From Clavelina lepadiformis (lineage: Eukaryota; Chordata; Ascidiacea; Aplousobranchia; Clavelinidae): a stretch of DNA of 64,000 nucleotides. The stretch spans positions 19,599,501 to 19,663,500 of the forward strand of contig NC_135245.1 in NCBI RefSeq assembly GCF_947623445.1, written 5' to 3'. Both the position numbers and the translations under genes were made by a program. Positions 1 through 11,036 of this stretch are shown here, piece by piece. Within the stretch, counting starts at the first letter, position 1. The number at the start of each line of letters is the position of its first letter. Under the pieces are notes generated by a model. The model saw only the letters and a list, made by a program, of their open reading frames with translations, did not search any database and was not told the origin of the DNA.

Positions 1-465
1 TCCCACTTGAGAATCTGGAAACCACAGAACTGCAAGCGTTGAAAAGAGCGAAAAAAGAAGCAAACGAGAAATCCCATTGAAGAATTGTCCGACCATCACT
101 AAGGCATAACTTGTTCTCGCGGCCACAGCAATAACAATGAATAGCGTATTCAGGAGAATGGACAACGCATGTATAATTGCAGTCAAACGAAGGGCTATGT
201 ATCTCTTGTAGGTCAACCAAGCCATGATAGGAGCGGTGGAAAGCATGCCTGCATACGCCCCGGTAACGACCCAATCTGCTTCTGCGTAGCTGATGTTGAA
301 ATAATAAACATAAATGTCGTTTACAATGCCAAAGCTCATTTCCATGAAAAACGACTGAGCAGCCGTGGTTGTCAGAAGAAAAAGTATCAACCATCGTTTT
401 GCAGACAAAGCTGTTTCAATCCTGGTTTCACTTTCTTGACTTGCTTGAGTTATAGTCGCGGTCAT
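1..465 (-). CDS. MFS transporter, SLC49/FLVCR-like, N-terminal part (partial)
   Basis: An open frame starts at an ATG at 463-465 and runs leftwards without a stop to base 1, giving 155 residues; the rest of the gene lies outside the window. After a short polar N-terminus comes KRWLILFLLTTT and a run of hydrophobic helices. In order these carry 'NDIYVYYFNISYAEADW', a GQFFNGISR stretch and 'LAVLWFPDSQ'. The KRW start, the DW before helix 2, the GQ in helix 4 and the WFP after helix 5 are the pattern of the SLC49 branch of the major facilitator superfamily (FLVCR heme/choline carriers and DIRC2). It would be a plasma- or organelle-membrane transporter. The substrate cannot be told from this half. 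No intron is needed in the visible part. Confidence 0.78.
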   Translation of the reverse strand, partial: MTATITQASQESETRIETALSAKRWLILFLLTTTAAQSFFMEMSFGIVNDIYVYYFNISYAEADWVVTGAYAGMLSTAPIMAWLTYKRYIALRLTAIIHALSILLNTLFIVIAVAARTSYALVMVGQFFNGISRLLLFSLFSTLAVLWFPDSQVG

Positions 466-2308
466 GTCCAGTTAAACTTTAGCAATTAACAAACTTATAA
501 TAGCTATAGACGTGTTTTAATTAAAGAAAAAAGCACTGAAAATATACCTAAAACTAAATAACTTAGTCCTGTCAAAATTGTTCTCTTTTTGAGCTTCCGT
601 CATGAATTAAACCGAGTTATAATACTAAAGCTTATGCAGATGCCATTTCAGTGATAAGCGGAAATCCAAAGATTTTAGATGATGTCTTTTGAAAGCAACG
701 ATTGACGATGAAGCCAGTCTGGAGGAAACAATTCAAAGGAAAGTTTGTTTCGGATGAACAGAGAATATAATAAACAAGCATAACACGCTTTCTGCCTTGA
801 TGTGCTGCACAGAGCTTTGAAGTATGCGTTTGTACAATGACGTGTACAATGTGCGTTTGTACAGAAGGACAATTGGAATGTTATATTTTATGTATATATT
901 AATTACATTATATACAGTTTATATATATATATATTCATAAATTCTGCTAGTAGTTAAATTTGGTAATTGATTTAAGTTAGGTTTAGTTTATCATATGGTT
1001 GACAATTCTGAAGTTAATTGATCCGAACTAGTGTGACTTAACCAATCATCCAAACAAACACCAACAACTAATAGTTATATTTGCCTCCGGTGATTTTGTG
1101 GTTTAGTTCTGACTAATAATGTAGAATGTAGATCGTATACGTCAGCACACAAATTTGTCGTCACCATACGTATGCAGCTGACGCTAAAACAGTTTTGCAG
1201 GACGTGAAGACTAGAGTCACCATATTTGATAATGCGCAATCTATGACAAATTTACCTCAGTTGCATTGACTAACTTTAGAATATTACCAAAGCGCATTGC
1301 CGCCATTGCTTTTTGTGAAGGGTAAACACCAAACAATATAAAAACAGCAAAGAAATGTTGCATTGCAATACAGAAAAAAGTTAGAAAGAGTTGGAAAAAA
1401 GGCGGCAACCTAGAAAAACTTTGACTAATATACAATTTAAAAAAATTCCAGACTTTTAAGCATATTTTAGCATTTCTTGCTGACGCAGATTTTAACGCTA
1501 AATTGCCTGACATGTCAGGGGAAATCCTGACGTATGGCAACCCTAAGTGTAGACGCAAAAGCGTAGAGAGTAACAATGGTTACTTGCTAAAACGAGGATA
1601 AGTTTGGGACGGTGTGATTGAGATTCGTGTATAAACGCGACACTTGATTATATTGAAGAAAGAAGTTGTTACTTGCTTGAGAATCTAACGAAAACATTCG
1701 AGCCTACAATAATAATCTTGGGCATACACGAGTTTCGGCGTCGTTGCTTATTGGGTGTAAATTTGCACAATTAAGTCTCCAAAGTTGAAAAGTGTTGTAG
1801 AGAGAGAGCGAAATACGTCACTAAAAGAACGAGATAGAGTAAAATGCTTTTAGCAACCACGAACTAACTGACTGTTGTAACTTTAAACCAGTGGAAACTT
1901 TAACAATGCTTATCATGCATAGTGAACAGCGTAGCATGTCTGGCACGTACTTAGGGAAAGCAAATCATGCTGGAAAGTCGTGAGCGTGCTGCTGACAACG
2001 GAAACATGCAATTAGTAGCTTGCCAGTGACGTAACAAACGGCGAGTGGTGTTAGCCCTAAATCTGTCTTCTTTGAAACTTGTGTCATTGTTTTGAAAGTT
2101 CTGGTGTTGTCGAAGAAGGCTCTTGTTAAATGTCCTTCGAGAACATCGTTAGGTCTTTGCAGTCATACAGACTATCGTTTTGTGCTGGTTTTGCACGTGA
2201 TATTATGTACCAGGTATGTGCTAGCTATACCATTCGCTTGTCACTAACTAGTTTTTCAGTGCGATTAAGCAATAAAGACTTACTTAGGCAAAAAACGAGT
2301 GCATAGGA
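466..2308. other. intergenic, 1.8 kb between transporter and claudin-like gene
   Basis: No convincing coding exon is seen. The stretch is AT-rich and holds a TA-rich run near 890-945 and a probable hAT-type non-autonomous element at 1212-1546. The genes on either side are divergently transcribed, so both promoters should lie here. Confidence 0.5.
1212..1546. mobile_element. probable hAT-like non-autonomous DNA transposon
   Basis: The left end reads TAGAGTCACCATA and the reverse complement of the right end reads TTAGGGTTGCCATACG, giving imperfect terminal inverted repeats. The flanks GTGAAGAC (1204-1211) and GTGTAGAC (1547-1554) match at seven of eight positions, as expected for an old 8-bp target duplication. 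The 335-bp body has no transposase frame. The match is imperfect, so this is a moderate call. Confidence 0.4.
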
Positions 2309-3990
2309 ATGGAGAAAATGAATAGATCTGCTGTAATATGGGCTGCTGGTAACCTGTCTCTTGCGGTTGGCTTGGTCTTGGTGGCGTGCGCCATGGCTGT
2401 GCCACACTGGGTTGAAGGCGTCATGCGCGATCACTTGAATGGAAATTTGATGGCGGTTGACACGGTAAGATTTTCATCTGATTTCGCAAATGTTGTGTCT
2501 TAAGTGGAGGCGGAAAGTACCGATACTTGTACCGTCGGTACTTTTAGAAAAAAGTATCGAATTACTTTTTTCGAGAAATATAAGTCGGTATCGGTACCGT
2601 CGGTACTTCTAAAATGATTGCTTATGATTGATTATTCTAAAATGGTTTTGGAATAATTTTTTCAAAATTTCAAAACTTCATATTTATTAACACTTAATGC
2701 CAAGTTTAGCGTTTTTTATTCTTTTTTATCTAAAAAGGTCCAATAAAGTCGCAAAGAGTAAGTTTACATATTTTTTGACCTGAAGTAACCTTTATCGGGG
2801 TTATAATACAGTATTGGTAAAAATTGCAACTGCAACAGGATTCGCTATCGAATACCGGCAAAGTAGGCCTACCCAACTACTTTTTTGAAATAGTACCGGT
2901 ACCGCCGGTACATTGTTTTTCCAAGTACTGGTACGATTACAGACGTTACTTTGGATGTACCAATTTCCCACCTCTGCTCTTAAGGCTTATGCATTTCTAA
3001 TTTCCTCATGCGTGCTTGCCCCCAATGTCACTTTTGTTGGTGCACTACTGGTTTATTTGTTTACAGCAAGTAACTGGATCATTATTTAGCTTATACACAA
3101 CGGCTGCTGACTAAATGCAATTAAAGTTTTAGTATCATAAGCAATAAATTTATTTAATTTTGATCCACAACTTTCACAGTACCATGGACTATGGAAGAAC
3201 TGTACGGTAAGTTTTAACAGGGAACTAACTTGCCAACCATTTCCCTTTATATTTTCAATGGTTGATCAAAACCCAGAGACAGCACACATTGGTAAGTTGA
3301 GTGACAACTAAGCACGTACAGATATTAAGCAAAGCAGGTGATTCAATCAGGCTGTCTTTGCAGTTAAAACACGGCTTTTGTTGACGTTTGCATTGCTCTT
3401 TGCTGTTGCCGCCATTGTTGGTCAAGGAGCTGGCCACTTGCGCCACCAGATGGTAAGTTGAATTTCTTATCGACTGCTTTATGGCTGCATATGACTGAAC
3501 ATCAAAATCTTTCAGAAGGAAGGTATGCTAGCTTCGGCAATTAGCTGCTTATTTGCTGCACTGTTTGTGTTCGTCGCGTCGGGAATTTACGTTAAGTATG
3601 TGCAAGACGCAAACCGTAAGTCGACAGAAAGCTTCCACGACGAAACATTCAATCCTATTCCGCAAAACGCAAAGTTAGTCGGTTGACTTCTTAGATAACG
3701 TTTTGCTTTTCAACAAGAACTTAAAGCTTATCTTTGAGTTTGTTAAAATCTTTGCTAGATCACTGCCTTAGCTTTAGTTTAACACTTTATTGCGTCACAG
3801 GCGGAAACTACTTTTTTTGAAAACGTTCTCCCTTGTGTTATTCAGGACTGGGAGTTGCCTTAACATGGGCTTGGTTGGGGGAATCTTCTTCTGTATGTCC
3901 TCGGTATTTGCACTACTCCATGTGTACTTGCCTAAAAACCCAATGTACAAAATGCTTCAACAAGATTTAGGCGTACCGGTGTCCATCTGA
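2309..3990 (+). CDS. claudin-superfamily four-transmembrane protein, diverged
   Basis: Six exons are proposed: 2309-2464, 3180-3206, 3279-3291, 3364-3452, 3516-3673 and 3846-3990. They give an in-frame product of 195 residues. Exon 1 holds the first membrane helix followed by 'AVPHW', the conserved Trp of the first extracellular loop. A 27-base exon encodes HGLWKNC, the claudin GLW-x2-C signature. Helices 2 and 3 follow (RLLLTFALLFAVAAIVG; ISCLFAALFVFVASGIY), then a short second loop, and the last exon has helix 4 (GLVGGIFFCMSSVFALLHVY). Length and topology fit the PMP22/claudin fold. The second loop-1 cysteine was not found, the 13-base exon rests on phase alone, and the C-terminus (PVSI) is not the usual claudin YV. 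The exon 5 donor is GTTAGT. The family call is fairly safe; subfamily and partners are not. Confidence 0.65.
2505..2976. mobile_element. hAT-like non-autonomous element in intron 1 of the claudin-like gene
   Basis: The left end (GGAGGCGGAAAGTACC) and the reverse complement of the right end (AGAGGTGGGAAATTGGTAC) form imperfect inverted termini of the hAT 'AGAGGTGGG' type. The flanks GTCTTAAG and CTCTTAAG (2497-2504 and 2977-2984) match at seven of eight bases, as in an 8-bp target duplication. The interior repeats GGTACC/GGTACTT-like words and has no open frame. It enlarges the first intron by about 470 bp. Confidence 0.55.
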
Positions 3991-4796
3991 ATACCGGTGA
4001 CTTCATTAGCATTGATATGAACGAAATTGCATATTCTGAACGGTCATGAACGACTACAGGCAGTAACGATGCGACGACGGTAGAAAACAGCCAGGACTAT
4101 GCAAAGCGGTTGGGGAATCGGAAAACTGTCCGCAGGGTACGGCAAGACATTCATTGCAGAAAGTAGATTCATTTTGTCATCATCATCAGCAGTCTGACAA
4201 CACGACAATTGTTATAGAGCAAACGATACCAGTTCACGAAGTTACTCCAGTCACATACCAGGCTATACGAGTACATATGTAGAGCCTAGTATGCCAACTT
4301 TTTTTTCTAAAACTTATTTTTTTGCGATTAAAACCGATAGAGGCCTAGTTTCTTTTTAAACGCAAGTAAAATGACGGTTTTTCATGCACAGTGCGGTACA
4401 GCTACTACGCGATGTAAAGTTTAGTTTATTCAAAGTTTTGTACAAGTTTTACAAATATAAATGTGACTGGTAGTATAGTACGTATTCTTGGGACGGAAAA
4501 GTTATATTTTCATAAGCTAACAAGAACCTAAGTGTTCAGCGAACGAAAGGTCATTAAAATATTTTGTGTTTTATAGAGCAGACCCCAAGTCATGGAAAGA
4601 AAAACTGTACAAGTAATCGTACTAAAAACATTGTTTTTGCAAAGATTTTAGCGCTCTCAATGTGTGATGATCGAGCTTGCTGAACTCGGCTGTCATTCGT
4701 TAAAAACGCTAAAGATTGTGATGCGTAACATAGTTTTTGCGCGCAAGGTGTTGCAAGTGAGCAGTAGTTTTACTAATCTACGGTCGGGTTCCTCCT
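3991..4796. other. intergenic between convergent claudin-family genes
   Basis: This is shared 3' flank of the two tail-to-tail genes. Overlapping short frames on both strands near 4660-4940 are shadows of the last claudin exon. No other element is recognised. Confidence 0.5.
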
Positions 4797-6148
4797 TTAA
4801 ACGTATTCTTGACTGTTTCCTGCATTTTTGGTTGGTGGTCTGTAAGCGTAACGAGGATGGGCGTCTTCGTAGGAATCTCCACCACCGCAGCCGGTACAGA
4901 GAGCCAGGATCCCGGCTAAAATAAGACATGCTCCTCCGGCCCAACCAAGAAATAACGCTTCCCCGAAAATGTATCTAGACGTTAAAAAAGAATCCAATCA
5001 TTTTTGGAACGAACGCTCTCAAAAATGCTTCTATACCAAGTTTAAAAGCCAAACCAAAACGAGTTTTAGGTCATTGCATTCTAGAAATTTTCGAACCAAC
5101 TCTGTTTCAAACCAACTTTAAAAGAAGTAAGAACCACAAAACACGCAGCACCAACACAACAATGTGTGTGTTTCAGAAGTCACTGCAAACTAGATTGATC
5201 AATTTAAACCACCAGTTCTTTCTCACCTAGTCTGGGTGATTTGGCTTACGAACAGCTGCTGGGTGGCGATCTCGTGTTGGATGCGGACATCGTTTCCGTA
5301 CCAAGATACAGAGGCGAGGATCAGAAGTCCGCTGAGGAAACCCATGGCTCCGGCAATTAGACGGATTCGCTTCTGTAAGGGAAATATCAGGAGTAAGAGC
5401 ACATTTGAAAGGAAATGATAAACACAGGCAATGATAGACGCTGTTGGGCTCAAAAAGGATTTATTTTGTGACGATAGGATTGATGAAGACCTAGCGACAC
5501 TCCAGACGCACCTTTGTTCCTTTGCTGTCTGTTCCACAGGGAATAGAGTCCATTCCCACGCACATGGCACCAATGCTGAAGACTGCTAACACCATGGAGG
5601 TGATGCTGAAACCACGGGCTGCAAAGAAACCAAAATGGTTATTCAGAAAAAAACACAGCAGGTGCAATTGAGTTCGAAAGCGCACAACAAAAGTAAAAAG
5701 GAAGGAATTGCGTCATGATTCGTACCAACTTGCAGCTGGGTTGGCAGACCGAGAAAGAATCTGTTGAAATCGTCACAATCCCAGTTTCCAGTCTGGAAGG
5801 TCTGACATTTAATCCAAAGCCCTTCATGCTATAATTGAAAAGCGTTCGATCAGGAATTGTCGGAAATTGGAAATATTACAGTGTTTATAAACTTTTAAAA
5901 TTGAATCTACATCGCAACATAAAGACTAATGATGCCAAATAAGTAAACATTCTTCCAACTAGAATCCAAAACACTTTACTATGAAGTCCTGACTTCCGGA
6001 AAAAACATCCACTTACTCTCACGATACTGTCCCGGATGGTGTCTTCAGGATCATTCTTCTTCCAAAAAGGAATCGCCACGCATACCAACGTCAGCACGGT
6101 GCCTATCACCATGACGATAAGACTCGCAATTTCGCCTCCGGAGCCCAT
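4797..6148 (-). CDS. claudin
   Basis: Five exons join in frame to 221 residues: 6017-6148, 5726-5828, 5512-5618, 5227-5372 and 4797-4974, all with GT-AG borders. Exon 1 holds helix 1 ending 'AIPFW'. Exon 2 opens with HEGLWIKC followed by GNWDC, so the full W-GLW-C-C claudin signature of the first extracellular loop is present. Helix 2 (GFSITSMVLAVFSIGAMCVG), helix 3 (LIAGAMGFLSGLLILASVSW) and helix 4 (ALFLGWAGGACLILAGILAL) follow, separated by the short second loop. The cytoplasmic tail ends QEYV, the C-terminal YV by which claudins bind the PDZ domains of ZO scaffold proteins. The product should form tight-junction strands between epithelial cells. Length is typical of the family. Which vertebrate claudin it is closest to cannot be judged here. 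Confidence 0.88.
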
Positions 6149-9100
6149 TTTTTTTTAAAAGAAAACTTATTTGAACAATCAAGATTAAAAACGGTAAAAT
6201 ACAACCTGAAACATTAAAGTGGATTATAGAGACGACTAGTTGGCCACACACGTCTTTAATATGACGCTGACAAACGAAGCATTCCGCGTTTCTAAACAAC
6301 ATAGTGATACTAGCAGTTCCTAGGGAGTAAACTGAAGGGTAGCACGTCACTCAATAAATTTTATTATGAAACCTCAATTTATGATGGGAGGACTGCTGGA
6401 AAAAAAACGGCGGCTCATCATAATGCGGACATTGAACCAGTCGACTGGAACTGAAAGATTCCCTTTTGCGTGGCTAAGCCTAATAATCGGATCAACAAAC
6501 TACGTTGCAAACAACAGGCAGTGACACGTAATGATTCATGTTTTTGTAATTGCACCAAATCATGAGAACGGGCGTTGTTTACTAACCAGTTTTCGAGCGT
6601 ACATGTTGACGAATTTGGCCACGAAACAGATTTATTCAAACCATATCAGTAGATTATATTAATCATCACATTCCAGCAGCGACTTTTGCTTTTAAATGTA
6701 TGCGCTCTCACTCAGCAAGGCTCACTAACGTCGAAAGCAAAAGAAATAACAGCAGATGTGGCAATAAGAGTCGCTTATAAAAGCATACTCCCACAAATTG
6801 CTCTCGAATTCGCACATTTAAAAACAACTTCGTGAAAAGGCGCAAAATTTGACATGACGTCATAACTTTAAAATAACAACAGCTTAATTAACTTGTGGAG
6901 GTAAATTTAACGCCATCTAATGGTTACAATTTGAAGTTTTAGCATCATTGGAAAATTTTTAGTCGGCAAAAATACTAAAATATGACTGACTGACACAGCA
7001 TTGCAAATAAAATCGATTTTTTCCTGGAAAATCTCTGAAAATAACTGGCTAGAGAACTAACACAGATGCGTTCTGGGCGTATCTATGCAAAAAAGCAGCT
7101 TATTGAGAACCACAAACTCATTTATAAAGTAGTTCACTGTTTATACGTGGAGGCAAACTTAATAATTTATGACGCAACCGATCGCATGCTGCTATATTCT
7201 ATAAACCGTCGTTGAAAATTTATAAACAACATTGTGAACGGAAAATATTTTTTAAAATTAATAATACGAAATCGAAACAAAACCTTTCAAAAATACTTCT
7301 GTATAGGAAGCAGTCAACAAGAAATCAAATAGCACTAAATATACGCGAACTGCGACTCAAATTCAGTAAACCGCACTAGTCAATGAACGAAAAGAAAAAA
7401 ATCCGATCCTCCAATTTAAATTAATTCCTCTTGTGCTGTTAAAAGGCTTGACCTAAAAATTGAGCGCCATTGTCTTGATTAAATAAGAAAATCGAAATAA
7501 GACGATAACGAGAAACTTAACTTCGCGATTTCCCACCATTTAATGACATTTAAAAATGATTGAATTCAAACGATAAGTTGCTCGTTGCCCGGAGGCGTTT
7601 ACAGCTTCATGACGTAATCGATTAAAGGCCGACAATTTAGACTGGGTTCCTCATTCGTTCATTTAATAACGTTAAGATTTCGCCATTGACATAATTACTT
7701 TTAATTGTCTGTAAAGTGGAGCAAGCCACGTTAAAACTTTAACAACTACTCTGCTGCATTCTTTCAAGAATGAATCGATCACGAAATATCTTGGTCATAT
7801 ATGGACTATTATAATATCCAGCTGAGTAGCCTACACTACAGACTAATGTATAACGAGAAAGAGCAGTATAAATTATTAAGATATATCAGCATCTCCACAG
7901 ACATTTACCAAGAACTACAGTATAACCATTATTAGCCTTCATCAATCTGTTGACAACCGCGTTAAATTACATCACAAAAAACTTCTTTCTTGTATACGCT
8001 TAGCTTTCTGTTCGAACTATGTCACCTTTTGCATATGTCATCCACGTAGAAAGTAGGTAGGAAGGCAACATTAGACAAATTGCTTCAAAAAACCACGGTT
8101 AAAATAGCATCAGTTTTTCTTTAAACCAGTCCTACACAATCCTAGGCTCCTGGACGCGAATAGGCTTTGTGTCAGATGCTAATTCGCCGCTCAATAAAAT
8201 TAATTCCGTTTTATCTCTAACTTTGGACTCGAGTCATTAAAATGGATTACCTCGCTAATAAGACGGCTGTCGAGCCTTGTTCATGGCAAGTCCACGAACT
8301 GAATGGTTTAGATCAGAACATCCTGCCACTACTAAATAAGCAAAAACCGACGATGTACTCTCGACTGCTCGGCGTGTTGTCTTTGTCCGTTGCTTACCAG
8401 CGGGTGCTATTGTTGGCCTTCGACGAAGCAAACGATTTTAAGAAGCGGGTTGGCGCTCTGTCAAAACGAAATGGCGTAAAAGCGCATTAATTTAAAACGA
8501 TTTTGCCCGCTTTTTGACGCCCCGGGCAAAAACCGCTCGCGGATAGGCTTGGTAACTGTGTAGACTGGAGATAGGGCTTCACTAGTATTGCGGTTTTGTT
8601 TTCACGTTGTTCGACCATCAGTTAATTATGTCCTTCTAAGAAAACGGATTTTTATCTCACTTTTGACTTCAAACAAACTTCAATATTCTTATGCAGCCAC
8701 ATTTTGCCACAATGACGTCATGTAACAGCATTCTTTATACAGATCCAACAAACTAACAACATATGTTTCTCAACTGGTTCACAAGTCCTATAGATCCAAC
8801 TGCGCGACGTGAGTCGAATTAGAGCAGATTTTACGACGCTGCCCCCTTCCAATGAGATCCATAAGATCAATGTTTAGGAGGAAATTTCTCTTACAGCTTT
8901 GCCCACAACTGGGTCAGAAATAACTGGAAAGTTGTTTAAGAAAACAAAGAAAAACTTACAGATTGAAGACAAGTTAAACCATACTTCTGAGCTCGAAAAT
9001 TTGTTATTGCGCCGCACAAAAATTTAAAACTTTATGCTTCCCTCCCATTAAGATGCAAGAAAGTTATCGATGAGGTGACGTCATAAAACTTTAAATATTT

Positions 9101-10682
9101 CATGATCAACGTTGTCAGGCGATCACGCTTCCAAATATGGTAATATCTTCTAAGATTGGGAGAAAGTCCGGTATGGAAAAGAGAAATGCTAAGACATCAT
9201 CCTACGCTTGCCACTTTACTTTACGTCACAATCACATGATTATTACCTCATCATTAAATCACCTTGAAGAATCATAAATAAATAAGAAAAAGGAAGTTTC
9301 TGTACAATAACGAAGATGAACTATGATGTAATGTAAAAGAAAAAGCAATTCTTGGTCATTGCCCTGAAGACAAAAGCTGGTCACGTGTTTACGTAGCATC
9401 AAGGTATCGCTAACCATATAACTACATGTAACTATATTAAATTACAAACGCATACTCATTGCAATTATACCTACTCGCCAAATACAAGCTATTTTGAAGA
9501 CTTCATTTTCGGTGAACCAGTTCTATACAATTAGAAATTGAGAAACAGGTGATTATTTTCAAACATACCATGATTATATGCTGTAGGCCTTATACTGCCT
9601 GATAGAAACAAGACTGCAAAGTAGTGTTAATGATAAGATTTAAACAACGTGTGACAACGTCTCAAAGTCACACCCATAAACTATATATACTGTTAACCAA
9701 GACAGTCGATACGTTGTTGGTTATACAAGCTCGGTGGTTTATCCTCAGCCAATTCATCTCTGTTATTCAGATACAAATGTCTTATATTAACAATTTATCT
9801 AACCACCACATACAACATAATGAAATTGAGATTAAGGTTTTTAAATGCGGTTGTTAATTAGAAAAGTTAAACAACCAAATTAAATCAAACATCGACAGTC
9901 GCAATAATCAAAGGCCAGGGTATGTAGCAATTTGATCGATTTGAAACGAACTTGGAAACAATTGTGTAATTCTTTCAAACCCTGTGGCGAAATTTTGGTC
10001 AATTGTCAACCAATGATCGAAGTGTAAGTGTTTCAAGGAATTTATGTTCGCTCACGAATTGAGCTTATTCCCACGAGAATACGACAAATAGAGAATTATT
10101 CCTTGAGTCGATTGGTCAACAAAAATGTGCTTGGGATTCACGGTTTCACGCCGCCGGCTTCAATTTCACGTGGTACGCATGCTGGGAAGAAAAATAGCGC
10201 GTGACCTCCGGCGGACATATTGCATCTTAAAAGTTTTTTTTTTTATCGAGAATTACATTCTCAGACAAGACGAAAACATTACTCCATGTTAATCAACCCT
10301 ATTTTCAGGATAAATATGGTTTTCATATGCAGTGCAATGTAAAATTACTCGATATGACCGATAGGCAAATTGTTTTAAAGCATTTACCGTATCAGACTAA
10401 CACACAATTCCAGCGAACCGCACACAGAATGCAATTATATTTTTTAAAGCGATCGTCAGACTTTCTACAAGTCCTAACTGAAGCGTCGCAGTGCAAACGG
10501 CATCATACACGCTAGAGACATATTGACAGACCCGACTCTACAAAAGAATGTATAACTGCCGACATATTGAGCGCTGTAAAGTTCTATCCGCACAGCACCA
10601 AACGACATCAAAGGCAAATGAACTTCGACGTCAAAACACGTGGACCAGTAAATGCCTGCTCAAGGCTGTAAAACTCGTCCTG
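6149..10682. other. long gene-poor stretch
   Basis: About 4.5 kb of AT-rich sequence with only short frames. One isolated 82-codon frame at 8242-8490 is listed separately with low confidence. No domain, RNA gene or clear transposon end was recognised. Confidence 0.4.
8242..8490 (+). CDS. possible small protein, unrecognised
   Basis: A single 82-codon frame opens with MDYLANKTAVEPCSW and ends with a basic tail (KKRVGALSKRNGVKAH). Codon choice is more mixed than in the surrounding AT-rich DNA, which is the only hint that it is coding. No family is recognised, and no partner exon with matching splice sites was found. It may be a chance frame. Confidence 0.2.
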   Translation: MDYLANKTAVEPCSWQVHELNGLDQNILPLLNKQKPTMYSRLLGVLSLSVAYQRVLLLAFDEANDFKKRVGALSKRNGVKAH

Positions 10683-11036
10683 TCAAATCCTCACAAAGAC
10701 TTCGTTTCTTCCAAATACTGGAGTGTTGTCTTCTGTCACAGCTTTTACGTCATCGCTAGTCCACTGGTTCAACTGCACTGACTCAAAAAAAGGCCCTGGC
10801 GTGGGAGCTTGTGTGGTTCTCTTTGGAACGAAGCACTCGCGGCAGAAGTGGGTCGAGGGTTCCTTTGTTGCAATAACCGGCTTCATGCTGCGAGCATTTT
10901 GCGACGGCGGTCGATTGAATAATAGACCAGAAAACGCGACATTGTTTTTCTTTGGTGACGTCATCTGCCTGGTGGACTGAAAATACTCCATTTTATAGCG
11001 AATATGCTTCCAAGGAAATTGCGTAATCGAATACAT
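10683..11036 (-). CDS. hypothetical protein, basic and proline-rich, about 117 residues
   Basis: A single open frame on the minus strand starts at ATG 11036; internal Met codons at residues 16 and 25 are alternative starts. The product is basic and proline-rich: 'MTSPKKNNVAFSGLLFNRP' and 'KRTTQAPTPGPFFESVQ', with one CREC pair. It ends with an acidic to neutral stretch. Codon third positions are mixed, as in the proven genes nearby, so it looks coding. No signal peptide, membrane helix or known domain is seen. The small, soluble, Pro/Arg-rich composition recalls ciliary microtubule-associated small proteins, but that is only an impression. A frame of 85 codons on the opposite strand is taken as its shadow. 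Confidence 0.4.
   Translation of the reverse strand: MYSITQFPWKHIRYKMEYFQSTRQMTSPKKNNVAFSGLLFNRPPSQNARSMKPVIATKEPSTHFCRECFVPKRTTQAPTPGPFFESVQLNQWTSDDVKAVTEDNTPVFGRNEVFVRI

Noticed and set aside
169-489. 106-codon plus-strand frame at the left edge
   Set aside because: It is antisense to the MFS transporter frame, which has membrane helices and family motifs.
1241-1576. 111-codon minus-strand frame
   Set aside because: It overlaps the probable hAT-like element at 1212-1546 and shows no domain.
4664-4924. Plus-strand and alternate minus frames over the last claudin exon
   Set aside because: They are shadows of the exon that encodes helix 4 and the YV tail.
10723-10980. 85-codon plus-strand frame
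   Set aside because: It is antisense to the better minus-strand candidate at 10683-11036.
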